Source: Nostoc paludosum FACHB-159
Lineage (GTDB): Bacteria > Cyanobacteriota > Cyanobacteriia > Cyanobacteriales > Nostocaceae
Direction of reading: 5' to 3'
Length of the DNA stretch: 64,000 nt
NCBI RefSeq assembly: GCF_014698835.1
Contig: NZ_JACJTU010000014.1
Location: 62,001 to 126,000, forward strand
The notes beneath the pieces were generated by a model. It was not told the origin of the DNA. It made no database searches and worked only from the letters and a program-made list of their open reading frames with translations. Below are positions 8,901-17,564 of this stretch, piece by piece; the stretch's first letter is position 1; every line of letters starts with the position of its first letter. A program made the translations under genes and the position numbers.

Positions 8901-9718
8901 ATATTGCCTGCAACAATTGTCACAGCAGCTTCATCAATTAATAGACAACATTCAACTGAAGTTAATTGTCGCCCTTTAGCTTTATTCAGGATAGATGCAC
9001 AACGCTGATAAAGTCCGGGTAATTTCACAGGATTCGCAACTCCTCCAAAGCCGTTGAGAGTTTCTCCTGCTTTGCGAACATCGCTGATATCAACTAATAC
9101 TTCAACGTCTCCCGAAAAACGTTCGTTAGTCGAGAGTTCTAATAGGGTTTGATATGATTCAACCCAACCTTCACGGCTATCTCCAACGTAAATAGTAACC
9201 TTGTTGCCTTCTATATGTGTTTGTGTATATTCACGACGCTGAATTTTTACAGTACTACCAATTTCACCTTGTACAGTGATGTTCAAGTGGTTACGGATGG
9301 GGGGCAACTGGTTAATATATTGTGGTTCTAATACGGCTCCAGTACCACAGCCCATCATTGCCAAATCCATCATTAATCCGAAAGCACTCCAGTCTTCTAG
9401 ATTGGTGGAAGTGCAATTATAAGCCCCGGAAAAATTCTTTGGCTTCCTAATCCAGTCGGTACCGCCAACCCATAACCAGCGTCCACTGGGCATGGCTTTG
9501 AGGTTGCGCTGCATCCGATCTAATATGGCAACTTCTTCTCTTGCGAGTTTTCCCAACTCGATTAAGCCTTGTAAAGTGCGATCGCATACCTCATCCCATG
9601 TTTCCCTCAACCCTGCCTTAGTACGGCGGCTATAGGTTCTAAAAAATACAGGATTAGCAGCAGGGGCAGTCTCTGGGAACCCTCCGCTCTGGCGTTTTCT
9701 TTCAAGCTTCTGAACCAT
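5910..9718 (-). CDS. nrdJ: Adenosylcobalamin-dependent ribonucleoside triphosphate reductase, interrupted by intein and group I intron
   Basis: Class II reductase making dNTPs from NTPs with a B12-generated thiyl radical. The gene is in two exons: 9718-7271 and 6983-5910. Exon 1 encodes extein residues 1-275, a 407-residue intein, and 134 further extein residues ending RYGLNPCG. Exon 2 resumes EIIGSNFHCNLSEVHLNQ and ends with the redox pair GCDSDKC near the C-terminus. The mature extein would be 766 residues, close to the Lactobacillus leichmannii enzyme. Key sites: first redox Cys in GAYNCTS, radical Cys in NPCG, catalytic Glu immediately after the intron. Unspliced, exon 1 terminates after NPCG-Asn at TGA 7267-7265, so splicing is required for activity. 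No T-box or cobalamin riboswitch was seen upstream (9719-10018). Confidence 0.93.
6984..7270 (-). ncRNA. Group I self-splicing intron in nrdJ (287 nt)
   Basis: The 5' exon ends CGTGTGGT and the intron starts AATTGATTTTGCCTCACG. The internal GCCTCACG (7260-7253) pairs with the exon to give P1 with the diagnostic U.G wobble at the splice site. P4/P5 is clear: ACGGG (7235-7231), GAA, AGC, loop TGAGAT, GCT, AA, then CCCGT (7212-7208). GGT...ACC forms P6, with CAAAGG/CCTTTG as P6a. GAGAG near 7165 and CTCTC near 7115 can form P7, flanking a P8 hairpin CTAGAT...ATCTAG. Three 3' hairpins resemble P9. The intron ends in G (6984) and joins Gly GGT to Glu GAA in frame. It encodes no protein. P3 could not be assigned by eye. 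Confidence 0.88.
7673..8893 (-). other. Intein with LAGLIDADG homing-endonuclease domain in NrdJ
   Basis: Protein-splicing element of 407 residues between NIRR and SAGMRQ. It begins with Cys (CLPEDALVHTAKG, block A) and ends HCFYCDGYLTHN followed by Ser, giving Cys1, penultimate His, terminal Asn and a Ser +1 nucleophile. The block B region includes ATLNHRQAVL. Two dodecapeptide motifs, LIGFTHGDGYV and LAGLMDSDGAV, mark a LAGLIDADG endonuclease; both retain the acidic Asp, so it may still be active. Insertion is in a conserved RNR core sequence, the usual home for inteins. Confidence 0.92.
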
Positions 9719-10018
9719 AAATCAAGTCTTGTTGCGTGCGAACAGATTATGACTATACGCCAAGTAGATTCAGGATTAAAGATTGTCAAATTGTCCACTT
9801 TACGCTAGCGCTAGTTCGTACTAATTGCAACAGAACTTCATGATATATAATATTCACCACTTCTAAGTAGAGTTTGCCTACTAAGTTTGAATTATCACAA
9901 ATACTTTACAAGTACATTTTCTCCCTATCTTGAAGCTGACTTTTAATTATAAAAGCTTGCGATCGCTCGGCATAGATCCTGATTCTCTCACCTGAATTGC
10001 TGTCAACACTCATTCACT
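9719..10018. other. Upstream region of nrdJ
   Basis: No gene is supported. The sequence is AT-rich with one HIP1-like site near 9958. It must contain the nrdJ promoter on the minus strand, but no clear promoter box or B12-box motif was recognised. Confidence 0.4.
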
Positions 10019-10270
10019 AATATCAAAGACTCGCCGACGAATATCAAAGATTCTCGCGCCAATATCAAAGACTCGCCGACGAATATCAAAGATTCTCGCG
10101 TGAATATCAAAGACTCTCGCGCGAATATCAAAGATTCTCACGCGAATATCAAAGACTCTCGCGCAAATATCAAAGATTCTCACGCGAATATCAAAGACTC
10201 TCGCGCGAATATCAAAAACTCTCGCGCGAATATCAAAAACTCATTCATGAGTATCCAAGACTCATTACAG
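10007..10270. repeat. 21-bp tandem repeat array, about 12 units
   Basis: Units of 21 bp start at 10019, 10040, 10061 and so on to 10250, each beginning AATATCAAAGA and ending CTCTCGCGCG-like. GACTC and GATTC variants alternate through much of the array, suggesting that 42 bp was the amplified unit. The period is a multiple of three, and in one plus-strand frame it reads as repeated NIKDSRA/NIKDSHA up to position 10288, but the only initiator is a GTG inside the fourth unit and there is no ribosome site. I treat it as non-coding. Confidence 0.85.
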
Positions 10271-10351
10271 CAGTTTTCATTTACCTAAATCACACTCATA
10301 CCTTCTTCTTGCGCCTTTGCGCCTCTGCATGAGACAAAAATCTTTCATTAA

Positions 10352-13300
10352 TTACGAATTACGCATTACCCTATCAAGACTTGCACTTACACTTTCAGCG
10401 TGTGGTGACTTCAATCGCTGCAAAATCTCTAAAGCTGGTTGCAAATAGGATATCGCTTTAGTGTATTCACCCTGCTGTTCTGCCAAATTTCCTAACCACC
10501 ACAGAGTCATTGCTTTGCCTTGGACATTACCAATGCGTTCATTTATTTCCAAAGACTGATTGAAAAGTGCGATCGCTTGATCCACATCCCCTTTGTTGGC
10601 GTAGAGAATTGCCAGTTGGTGAAACGTCGCCGCTTTGCCTTGGACATTTCCAATGCGTTCATCAATTTCAACTACTTGATTGAAAAGTGCGATCGCTTCA
10701 TCCACATGCCCTTTGTTGGCGTACATACCGGCCAGTTCGTGCAACGTTGCCGCTTTGCCTTGGACATTTCCAATGCGTTCATCAATTTCAAGGACTTGCT
10801 TGTAGAGTGCGATCGCTTCATCCACATGCCCTCTATTGGCGTAGATCATTCCCAGTTGGTGTAACGTTGTCGCTTTGGTTTTGACATCACCAATGCGTTC
10901 AGTTATCTCCAAAGACTGATTGTAGAGTGCGATCGCTTCATCCACTTCCCCTCTATTGGCGTAGATTATTCCCAGATTGTTTAACGTCGCCGCTTGGGTT
11001 TGGACATCACCGATGCGTTCAGTTATTTCTAAAGACTGATTGTAGAGTGCGATCGCTTCATCCACTTCCTTTTTGTTGGTGTAGATAATTCCCAGTTGGT
11101 GCAACGTCGCTGCTTTGGTTTTGACATCACCAATGCATTCAGTTATTTCTAAAGACTGATTGTAGAGTGCGATTGCTTGCTCGACATCCCCTTTGTTGGC
11201 GTAGATACTTGCTAGGCTGTTCAACGTCGTCGCTTTGCCTTGCACATTACCAATACGTTCAAATATTTCCAAAGACTGATTGTAGATTGCGATCGCTTGC
11301 TCCACTTCCCCTTTGTTGGCGTAGATATATCCCAGTTGGTGCAACGTTGCCGATTTGCCTTGAAGATTATCAATGCGTTCATTTATTTCCAAAGACTGAT
11401 TGTAGAGTGCAATTGCTTGCTCCACTTCCCCTCTATTGGCATAGATTATTCCCAGATTGTTTAACGTTGCCGCTTTGGTTTGGACATTACCAATGCGTTC
11501 ATTTATTTCCAAAGACTGATTGTAGAGTGCAATTGCTTGCTCCACATCCCCTTTGTTGGCGTAGATATATCCCAGTTGGTGCAATGTCACCGCTTTGCCT
11601 TGGACATCTCCAATGCGTTCTTTTATTTCCAAAGACTGATTCCAAAGTGCGATCGCTTCATTCACTTCCCCTTTGTTGGCGTAGATACCTGCCAGTTGGT
11701 GCAACGTTGCCGATTTGCCTTGGACATTTCCAATGCGTTCATTTATTTCCAGAGATTGATTGTACAATGCGATTGCTTGCTCTACATCCCCTTTATTGGT
11801 GTAGATATCTGCCAGATTGTTTAATGTTGTCGCTTTGGTTTTGACATTACCAATGCGTTCATTTATTTCCAAAGACTGATTGTACAGTGCGATCGCTTGC
11901 TCCACTTCTCCTTTGTTGGCGTAGATATATCCCAGATTGTTCAACGTCACCGCTTTGCCTTGGACATCTCCAATACGTTCTTTTATTTCCAAAGACTGAT
12001 TATAGAGTGTGATCGCTTCATTCACTTTCCCTTTGTTGGCGTAGATACCTGCCAGTTGGTGCAAAGTCGCCGCTTTGCCTCGGACATTGCCAATGTGTTC
12101 TTCTATTTCCAAAGACTGATTGTAGAGTGCGATCGCTTCATCCACTTCTCCTTTGTTGGCGTAGATATCTGCCAGATTGCTTAATGTCGCCGCTTTGGTT
12201 TTGACATCACTAATGCGTTCTTTTATTTCCAAAGACTGATTGTAGAATGCGATCGCTTGCTCCACTTCTCCTTTATCAGCTTTCAGCATCCCAAAATGAT
12301 GATAAATTGATGCTAATTCTTGTTGATCTTCTGCGGGACAAAGATTTAAAGCTTGTTGGTAATAGTTTAATGCTTCATCAACCTCACCCATTTGGTGTTC
12401 ACAATAAGCAATTTTTCTAAGAACACTATGGTTTTTAGTAATTTCTAAGGTTGATTTGCACAGATGTATTGCTTCCCGAAATCGACTTTGATTCTGCAAG
12501 TGTCCCGCCAATGAACTAGCTATTTTCACCGCAATTTCTTCATCCTTCCCCAGCAACGCCAAGCGATGAATTTCTAAATCTTGTGCTTCCTTAGCAGTTT
12601 CCTCTTCCCACCACAGGCGATACAAAATTTGTGCAGCTTGTTTATACAACTCTTCACCCTTGGGGTTTTCTGGAAACTCTAGCAACGGTGACAAAATCCG
12701 GGGAACACGATACAACCTCTCTGTGTTGTTGGTAAGCGTAACTTCCAACAAACCCAAAATTTCAGCGCGTTGCTTATGACTTTCCCAACTTGAGATATCC
12801 TCACAAATCGGGGAAATTGCAGCTAGAGGAACAGGTAACTCATACACCAACAACTTCCCCAGCATTTGACGCAAAGCTGGAGTTTGCTGCTTCAGCAATT
12901 CCTGTGCCAAAATATCCTCACGAAATTCCTTTTCCTTATCTGCCATCTTTTGCAGAATCATCTCAACTCCCCTCTCCGCTTCCGGCGACTTCGGGGAATT
13001 TTGCAAAATCTTATCTAACCATTCCAACAGCCGAGGATTTCCATCTGCTGCTTTTTTGGCACGTTCGGGCAAATCTGGCTGAAATTGCCAACTGCCATTA
13101 AACGAATCCAGACGATTATACTTTTTAATTAAATCTGCCCCACCCAAAGCACCCAAAGGTTCGCGGTACAGACGATGATTCAGTTCCGACAATGTGAAAT
13201 TGTAGCGACAGGTAATAATTACCTTGTGGGGAAGTTGGGAATTTTGCATCGCCTTCAGCAACGCCAGCAGTACATCTACAACTTGTGGTTGCAAGACATA

Positions 13301-14779
13301 AACCCCATTTCGTAATTCCAAATTAGCCTCAAAGTCATCCAGCACAAAGGCAAAGCGCTGTTCTTTGGTATTCAGTCCTTCAGTGAAAAACTTGGTGAGG
13401 CGCTGCATCAAGGGTAACTTGCCATTGAGAATTTCATGCCCCCGTTCCGAGGTACATTGTTCAGCCAGGGTTTTGAGCAGTTTGTCCTCATCCAGTTGCC
13501 GAAAGTTCACCAGCCTGTGATAGCCAACCATCCTTTCCAGAAGTCGCGCCGTCACAGTACTCTTACCCACACCCCCCAGTCCGTGAATTAGTACCCCTAA
13601 TGAAGTGCGAATAGCTTTGAGACAACGTTGCAAATTTCGCCGTCTGCCAACAAACTCAGAGGGTTTCGCCACCCGCACCAGTTGGGTATCGGGATCTAAA
13701 AACTGTTGGTATGCAGGTTCCGGCGCAGAGGGTGGCAGATCTCCCAACACATCCACCAACGCACCCGGACATTCTCCCTGGACATATAACCGCAACAAAT
13801 GCCAGTCACGCACATTCTGTTTAAACAACTGCTGGTAAGTGCTAGCGAGTGCTTGGGCTAATTGATATCCGGCTGCCAATTTCCCGTAGAGGTGCGCTGC
13901 TGCGGCTGTAGCTGTCCGATCTTCCACAGGCCGCCCCCAACTTAAAACAGCGATCGCCCCTTGTTCAATAAGTGCCTCAGCCATTGAAGGGACAGCCCCT
14001 TTATCTGCGGCTTGTCCAGTCCGACACCCAGATAAAAACACCAACTTGGGAAAGCGAAACCGAAAGACTTCTGCCAGTTCTGCGGCTGTGGTTTCGTGGC
14101 GTTCTCCAATTTCCGTCTCAGTGATAAAGTAAGGGGTGTAAGGTGCTTCATCTTTAATTGAGGCGTGTCCTGTGAGATGAAACACATCAAAATCATCAAG
14201 ATAGCGACTCCACACCTTACCCAACTCGCTAACGCAACCGCTTTCTTCCACCCGCAAATCTACAGCAAAATCTCGCGTATCAGCCAGAATTCTCGCCTCT
14301 TCCTGTTCAAACTCTAACTTTGGTTCCACATCTTCCGGGTCGGTTGCCATAAACAATACTCGCAATTGTCGTGCTTCCACAGAAAACGCTTCCGTTTCTT
14401 TCTCAATCCAGCGCAGAGGTAACACCACTGGATTAACCCGCTTGACCAAAAAATCCTCACCATCATGCAGCACTTCCCAAGGTAAATGTGCCAATTTTTT
14501 ATCGGTATCAATGGCAATTACCAACCCCTCACCGCGACAGTTAGCAATTCCCCGACTCAACCAGCGTCCATCTCCATCCAACCAAAAAAATAACTGCTTC
14601 CCGATTCCTGGTAAATTGGGCAGCAGTTTATAGTAATCTCGTTCACTTTGCTTGAGGAAATCAGCGATTTCTGCCAATTTCAGACGACGTGATTCATAGT
14701 GCTTTTGTTGAGGTAGCCAATACCTGAGTTCAACTGTTTCCTGCGTACATTCCCGAAGTTGAATGCGGATAGTTTGCAC
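10352..14779 (-). CDS. CHAT protease - STAND-like NTPase - TPR protein, 1475 residues
   Basis: A caspase-like CHAT domain occupies about residues 130-345, with catalytic dyad His205 (HLTGHAS) and Cys252 (LSGCRTGQ). A P-loop NTPase follows: FVGRR at about 376-380, Walker A GLGGVGKS at 400-407 and Walker B FAFVLDDFE; the arrangement is that of STAND/NACHT-like switches. After a linker come about 17 tetratricopeptide repeats, 15 of them nearly identical 40-residue units. The gene starts with GTG one base after the stop of the EACC1-like gene, implying translational coupling. In this family the TPR part senses a partner, the NTPase oligomerises and the protease acts. The likely role is regulated proteolysis in conflict, cell death or signalling; the target is unknown. 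Confidence 0.88.
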   Translation of the reverse strand: MQTIRIQLRECTQETVELRYWLPQQKHYESRRLKLAEIADFLKQSERDYYKLLPNLPGIGKQLFFWLDGDGRWLSRGIANCRGEGLVIAIDTDKKLAHLPWEVLHDGEDFLVKRVNPVVLPLRWIEKETEAFSVEARQLRVLFMATDPEDVEPKLEFEQEEARILADTRDFAVDLRVEESGCVSELGKVWSRYLDDFDVFHLTGHASIKDEAPYTPYFITETEIGERHETTAAELAEVFRFRFPKLVFLSGCRTGQAADKGAVPSMAEALIEQGAIAVLSWGRPVEDRTATAAAAHLYGKLAAGYQLAQALASTYQQLFKQNVRDWHLLRLYVQGECPGALVDVLGDLPPSAPEPAYQQFLDPDTQLVRVAKPSEFVGRRRNLQRCLKAIRTSLGVLIHGLGGVGKSTVTARLLERMVGYHRLVNFRQLDEDKLLKTLAEQCTSERGHEILNGKLPLMQRLTKFFTEGLNTKEQRFAFVLDDFEANLELRNGVYVLQPQVVDVLLALLKAMQNSQLPHKVIITCRYNFTLSELNHRLYREPLGALGGADLIKKYNRLDSFNGSWQFQPDLPERAKKAADGNPRLLEWLDKILQNSPKSPEAERGVEMILQKMADKEKEFREDILAQELLKQQTPALRQMLGKLLVYELPVPLAAISPICEDISSWESHKQRAEILGLLEVTLTNNTERLYRVPRILSPLLEFPENPKGEELYKQAAQILYRLWWEEETAKEAQDLEIHRLALLGKDEEIAVKIASSLAGHLQNQSRFREAIHLCKSTLEITKNHSVLRKIAYCEHQMGEVDEALNYYQQALNLCPAEDQQELASIYHHFGMLKADKGEVEQAIAFYNQSLEIKERISDVKTKAATLSNLADIYANKGEVDEAIALYNQSLEIEEHIGNVRGKAATLHQLAGIYANKGKVNEAITLYNQSLEIKERIGDVQGKAVTLNNLGYIYANKGEVEQAIALYNQSLEINERIGNVKTKATTLNNLADIYTNKGDVEQAIALYNQSLEINERIGNVQGKSATLHQLAGIYANKGEVNEAIALWNQSLEIKERIGDVQGKAVTLHQLGYIYANKGDVEQAIALYNQSLEINERIGNVQTKAATLNNLGIIYANRGEVEQAIALYNQSLEINERIDNLQGKSATLHQLGYIYANKGEVEQAIAIYNQSLEIFERIGNVQGKATTLNSLASIYANKGDVEQAIALYNQSLEITECIGDVKTKAATLHQLGIIYTNKKEVDEAIALYNQSLEITERIGDVQTQAATLNNLGIIYANRGEVDEAIALYNQSLEITERIGDVKTKATTLHQLGMIYANRGHVDEAIALYKQVLEIDERIGNVQGKAATLHELAGMYANKGHVDEAIALFNQVVEIDERIGNVQGKAATFHQLAILYANKGDVDQAIALFNQSLEINERIGNVQGKAMTLWWLGNLAEQQGEYTKAISYLQPALEILQRLKSPHAESVSASLDRVMRNS
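10500..12299 (-). repeat. 15 tandem 120-bp repeats encoding the TPR array
   Basis: Each 120-bp unit encodes a 40-residue TPR of the type ANKGEVEQAIALYNQSLEI plus ERIGNVQGKAATLHQLGYIY. The DNA is nearly identical between units, including silent positions (TGATTGTAGAGTGCGATCGC recurs). Variation is concentrated at helix A start (E/D, VEQ/VDE/VNE), at ERIGN/DV and at NNLG/HQLA, positions likely to line the groove. This indicates recent amplification or gene conversion. Confidence 0.88.
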
Positions 14780-14780
14780 T

Positions 14781-15107
14781 TTATTTGCTGAGAGATTTGA
14801 GGATTTCAGTGATTTCCTCTATGGTAGCTTCTTCGAGTAAAATCCTGTTTCCAGTATCAGGGTCAAGAATTACCACATCAAATTGCTTACCTGGATGGGA
14901 TTTCTGCCATTCTTGATACCATTTGCGGATTTGTTCAGCTAAAGCCGCAACACCGCCGACAATGCCAATAATAGTAGCAATGGCGGCGAGAGTTCCCTCT
15001 CTTTGGGTCGGAACTTCGTAGCTTCCCGATATTCCGGGAATTTCTAGCAAAGCCTCGGCTGCTGCTGGTGCGCTTTCACCTTCAATTCCGACTTGAATTT
15101 CTGCCAT
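14781..15107 (-). CDS. EACC1-like effector-associated component, 108 residues
   Basis: Starts MAEIQVGIEGESAPAAAEAL after AGGTGA, eight bases upstream of ATG; a longer frame to 15149 has no ribosome site. An N-terminal strand-rich part is followed by the hydrophobic stretch GTLAAIATIIGIVGGVAALA (about residues 47-66), then EQIRKWYQEW and a strand pair FDVVILDPDTGNRILLEEAT. This layout matches the family described as effector-associated constant component 1, encoded beside varying effectors such as CHAT or other protease modules in NTP-dependent conflict systems. The gene ends one base before the CHAT-NTPase-TPR gene. The family assignment is from memory of the sequence pattern, and the function is inferred. 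Confidence 0.72.
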   Translation of the reverse strand: MAEIQVGIEGESAPAAAEALLEIPGISGSYEVPTQREGTLAAIATIIGIVGGVAALAEQIRKWYQEWQKSHPGKQFDVVILDPDTGNRILLEEATIEEITEILKSLSK

Positions 15108-15267
15108 TAAATCACCTGTGAATTTATACAGTATTTTTATCTCACGCAAAGGCGCAAAGGCGCAAAGAAAAAAGCATTTCTAAATTATTTACTTAGTGTT
15201 GTACCAATTGTCTAAAATAAGACAACAGACCCAAACCTGGAAACCCAGATTAAATCTGACTTTCAAA

Positions 15268-15300
15268 AATTACGAATTACGAATTACGAATTACGAATTA
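15268..15300. repeat. Heptanucleotide STRR (ATTACGA) just before the Alr4036-type gene
   Basis: About four tandem copies of ATTACGA end one base before the start of the next gene. Nearby at 15143-15168 is a second repeat, GGCGCAAA, also seen at 10308 and 61030. Short tandemly repeated heptamers are a known feature of heterocystous cyanobacteria. Confidence 0.85.
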
Positions 15301-15302
15301 AT

Positions 15303-15887
15303 ATGTCTCTTGCTCCTTGGCGAAGTGCGATCGCTCACGCCCTCCATCGCAACCGCAGTCTTGTTTACGCGCGTTACCTACAATTAGCAACGATACAAGC
15401 AAGCGATCGCCCCGCTAATCGGACTTTAGTCTTTCGCGGCTTCTTAGAAGAAACGAACCAGCTAAAATTTATCACCGACAGCCGTAGCGCCAAGGCTGAC
15501 CAAATACAGCAACAACCTTGGGCGGAAGCTTGCTGGTACTTTCCCAACACACGAGAACAATTCCGTCTATCTGGGTGTTTGACTTTGGTAGGTAATAATG
15601 ATTCCCACGAAGATTTACAGCAAGCACGCATTTCTACTTGGCAAGAACTGAGTGATGCAGCGCGTTTACAGTTTGCTTGGCCTCATCCCGGTAAACCTAG
15701 AGTCAAAGAAGCACAAGCTTTTGAGCCACCAGCACCCGGTATTGTGGAACCAGTACCTAATTTTTGTCTACTCCTACTCGACCCAGTGCAAGTAGACCAT
15801 TTAGAATTGCGGGGCGAACCACAGAATAGAATAATTTATCACCGCGATGAAAATCAACAATGGTTTTGTGAAGAAGTTAATCCTTAA
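15303..15887 (+). CDS. Pyridoxamine 5'-phosphate oxidase-like FMN-binding protein, Alr4036 type
   Basis: The 194-residue cytosolic protein resembles the cyanobacterial Alr4036 branch of the split-barrel PNPOx-like family. Visible features are MSLAPWRSAIAHALHRNRS at the start, the strand NRTLVFRGF, the FMN-site-like TDSRSAKADQI, EACWYFPNTREQFRLSG and a C-terminal DHLELRG...RIIYHRDE region. The family binds FMN; whether it oxidises pyridoxamine phosphate is uncertain. ATG 15303 follows an ATTACGA repeat and lacks a clear ribosome site. Confidence 0.85.
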   Translation: MSLAPWRSAIAHALHRNRSLVYARYLQLATIQASDRPANRTLVFRGFLEETNQLKFITDSRSAKADQIQQQPWAEACWYFPNTREQFRLSGCLTLVGNNDSHEDLQQARISTWQELSDAARLQFAWPHPGKPRVKEAQAFEPPAPGIVEPVPNFCLLLLDPVQVDHLELRGEPQNRIIYHRDENQQWFCEEVNP

Positions 15888-15898
15888 ACAGTTCTAAA

Positions 15899-15992
15899 TT
15901 AAGGAAGAATTTCAACAACTGTACCTTTGTGCACCCATTGATAAATTTCATCGACATCTTTGTTTTTTAAAGAAGGACAACCCAAAGTCCAA
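15899..15992 (-). pseudogene. 3' remnant of an L,D-transpeptidase (YkuD) gene
   Basis: The minus strand reads SWTLGCPSLKNKDVDEIYQW followed by VHKGTVVEILP and a stop. This matches the C-terminal end of YkuD enzymes, where the catalytic Cys lies in an S.GC motif followed by NKDVDEIY. An in-frame TAA lies directly upstream and the rest of the gene is absent, replaced by an inverted repeat. Confidence 0.65.
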
Positions 15993-15996
15993 GATT

Positions 15997-16073
15997 AAAG
16001 AGCCACTTACCAGCACTAGAAAAACAACTACTATCTTCTGACGAAGAAAATGAATTTTGCTAGGTGGCTCTTT
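15997..16073. repeat. Inverted repeat / terminator-like stem with T-run
   Basis: AAAGAGCCAC (15997-16006) is complementary to GTGGCTCTTT (16064-16073), followed by TTTT. The loop of about 57 nt is long for a terminator, so a small mobile-element end or deletion scar beside the transpeptidase remnant is also possible. On the plus strand it could terminate the flavoprotein transcript. Confidence 0.55.
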
Positions 16074-16130
16074 TTTCATTGGAATAAATTTTTTCCAGCT
16101 ACACAGAGATACACAGTGCTGATTATTTTT

Positions 16131-16898
16131 TTAAATACCCGCACCATCTAGAAACTGCTGTATTGCTTTATCTCTTAGGCTACACACAGGAGCTTTTTCT
16201 AATAGTTCGGCTTCCTGACAAGCTACAGAACCTGCCAATACAGGAGTTTTTGTATTTGAAGAATGAATACCCTGAAGATTTTGTATTTGTTCTTCGAGCA
16301 ACTCAATTCGATTTACTAAAGCGCGAATTACTTCAGCTTCGGAGTCTGGCAGGTTATTGTGTTCTAATGGGGCAACTCTAACTCCAGAACGATACACAAT
16401 ACGACCAGGTACTCCTACCACAGTGCAGTCAGATGGGACATCCCTGAGGACAACTGAACCCGCGCCAATGCGGACATTATTGCCAATTTGGATATTTCCC
16501 AGAACTTTTGCTCCCGCGCCGACTACAACATTTTCACCCAATGTAGGATGCCGCTTACCACATTGTTTACCAGTTCCCCCAAGGGTGACACCTTGATAAA
16601 TTAGCGCATAGTCTCCCACGATCGCAGTTTCACCAATTACTACACCCATGCCGTGGTCGATGAATACACCATACCCAATTGTTGCACCTGGGTGAATTTC
16701 AATTCCAGTCAAAAACCGAGCCAAGTGAGAAATCAGGCGTGGGATAAAGGGAAGACCAACATGATGAAGCCAGTGAGCCAGCCTATGCAATAATAGGGCT
16801 TGCAAACCAGGGTAACAAAATAAAACTTCTAACCAGTTACGGGCAGCCGGGTCACGTTCAAATATGATACGAAAGTCAGCACTCAGAGTAGATAGCAC
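16131..16898 (-). CDS. cysE: Serine O-acetyltransferase
   Basis: Transfers acetyl from acetyl-CoA to serine, giving O-acetylserine for cysteine synthesis. The 255-residue protein has the short N-terminal helical part of the EpsC/bacillus-like form ([20 protein letters not shown]), then hexapeptide repeats of a left-handed beta helix: [40 protein letters not shown] and the C-terminal VVGVPGRIV. His in IDHGMG and the preceding Asp fit the active site. The roughly 60-residue tail after the helix ([20 protein letters not shown]) is a predicted coiled coil of low conservation. It is a single gene. Confidence 0.95.
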   Translation of the reverse strand: MLSTLSADFRIIFERDPAARNWLEVLFCYPGLQALLLHRLAHWLHHVGLPFIPRLISHLARFLTGIEIHPGATIGYGVFIDHGMGVVIGETAIVGDYALIYQGVTLGGTGKQCGKRHPTLGENVVVGAGAKVLGNIQIGNNVRIGAGSVVLRDVPSDCTVVGVPGRIVYRSGVRVAPLEHNNLPDSEAEVIRALVNRIELLEEQIQNLQGIHSSNTKTPVLAGSVACQEAELLEKAPVCSLRDKAIQQFLDGAGI

Positions 16899-16968
16899 GA
16901 GATAGTACCCTCGGAAAGCACAACAAGCTACTATCCCATATTATCGTCTCCGGTGTTGCACAAAAATA

Positions 16969-17062
16969 GGGCATGGGGCATAGGGCATCGGAAAGATGTG
17001 AGGTGTAGGAGTATGGGGAAGAAATCTTTGCTCCCCATTCCCCAATCCCTAGTCACCAGTCC
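16969..17062. repeat. G-rich/C-rich dispersed hairpin repeat, diverged copy
   Basis: Carries GGGGCATAGGGCAT, then GAGTATGGGGAAGAAATCTTT and TGCTCCCCATTCCCC. The shared core GGGGAAGAAATCTTT identifies it as a member of the family seen at 5733, 38135, 48390 and 56515. Confidence 0.7.
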
Positions 17063-17072
17063 TCAGTCCCCA

Positions 17073-17564
17073 TCACTGCTGCTCCACTGTTAGAGTATAA
17101 TCACGCTTCATCCCAGGATTGAATGTGCCTACCCAAATTCTATAAATGCCTTTTTTCCAATTGCGATCGCTAATGCTAGCATCTTTACTTTTGCCAGTGT
17201 CATCACCACAGCGGATTGTGGCTTTATCTGGCCCTTGGATAAGTAAAGTCGTATCGTTGTTGTTGCTCTCAATCTGTACTGTCAACTGGGAAAAGTCATT
17301 TTCCAAATTCATAATGTGATCTGGATTCGGATCGGCAAAACCGATACAGGCTTTCTGTTCGCGATCGCGGTTACTAATAGCAGACAATGAGTAAGAACCA
17401 CCTGTAAATCCCTGCACTTTTCCTTGTGCTGGATTGAAGTTTGTTGACAGCGCAAAAGTACCAAAGTTTGCTGTTTCTGCTATTACTGGGGTAGCTGCTA
17501 AGGCAGTAACTATAGCTAACAGCCAGCCGCCACAATACTGAGGTCGGGGGCAACGGTATTTCAT
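17073..17564 (-). CDS. Secreted protein of unknown function, 163 residues
   Basis: An N-terminal signal peptide (WLLAIVTALAATPVIA, predicted cleavage after AxA around residue 29) precedes an all-beta region: FGTFALSTNFNPAQGKVQGF, two Cys residues (KACIGF and IRCGDD) that may form a disulphide, and the end YRIWVGTFNPGMKRDYTLTV. The end pattern resembles pre-peptidase C-terminal/PPC-like beta-sandwich modules. GGAGGG lies 6 bases before ATG. Export is well supported; the role is unknown. Confidence 0.75.
   Translation of the reverse strand: MKYRCPRPQYCGGWLLAIVTALAATPVIAETANFGTFALSTNFNPAQGKVQGFTGGSYSLSAISNRDREQKACIGFADPNPDHIMNLENDFSQLTVQIESNNNDTTLLIQGPDKATIRCGDDTGKSKDASISDRNWKKGIYRIWVGTFNPGMKRDYTLTVEQQ

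Noticed and set aside
9719..10018. Cobalamin riboswitch for nrdJ
   Set aside because: No B12-box (GCCACTG) or matching secondary structure was recognised on the minus strand.
10007..10270. CRISPR array
   Set aside because: The repeats are directly adjacent 21-mers without unique spacers, and no cas gene is present.
10520..12184. Plus-strand open frames across the TPR-coding repeats
   Set aside because: They are antisense translations of the repeated TPR DNA; the minus-strand frame is continuous and has the family pattern.
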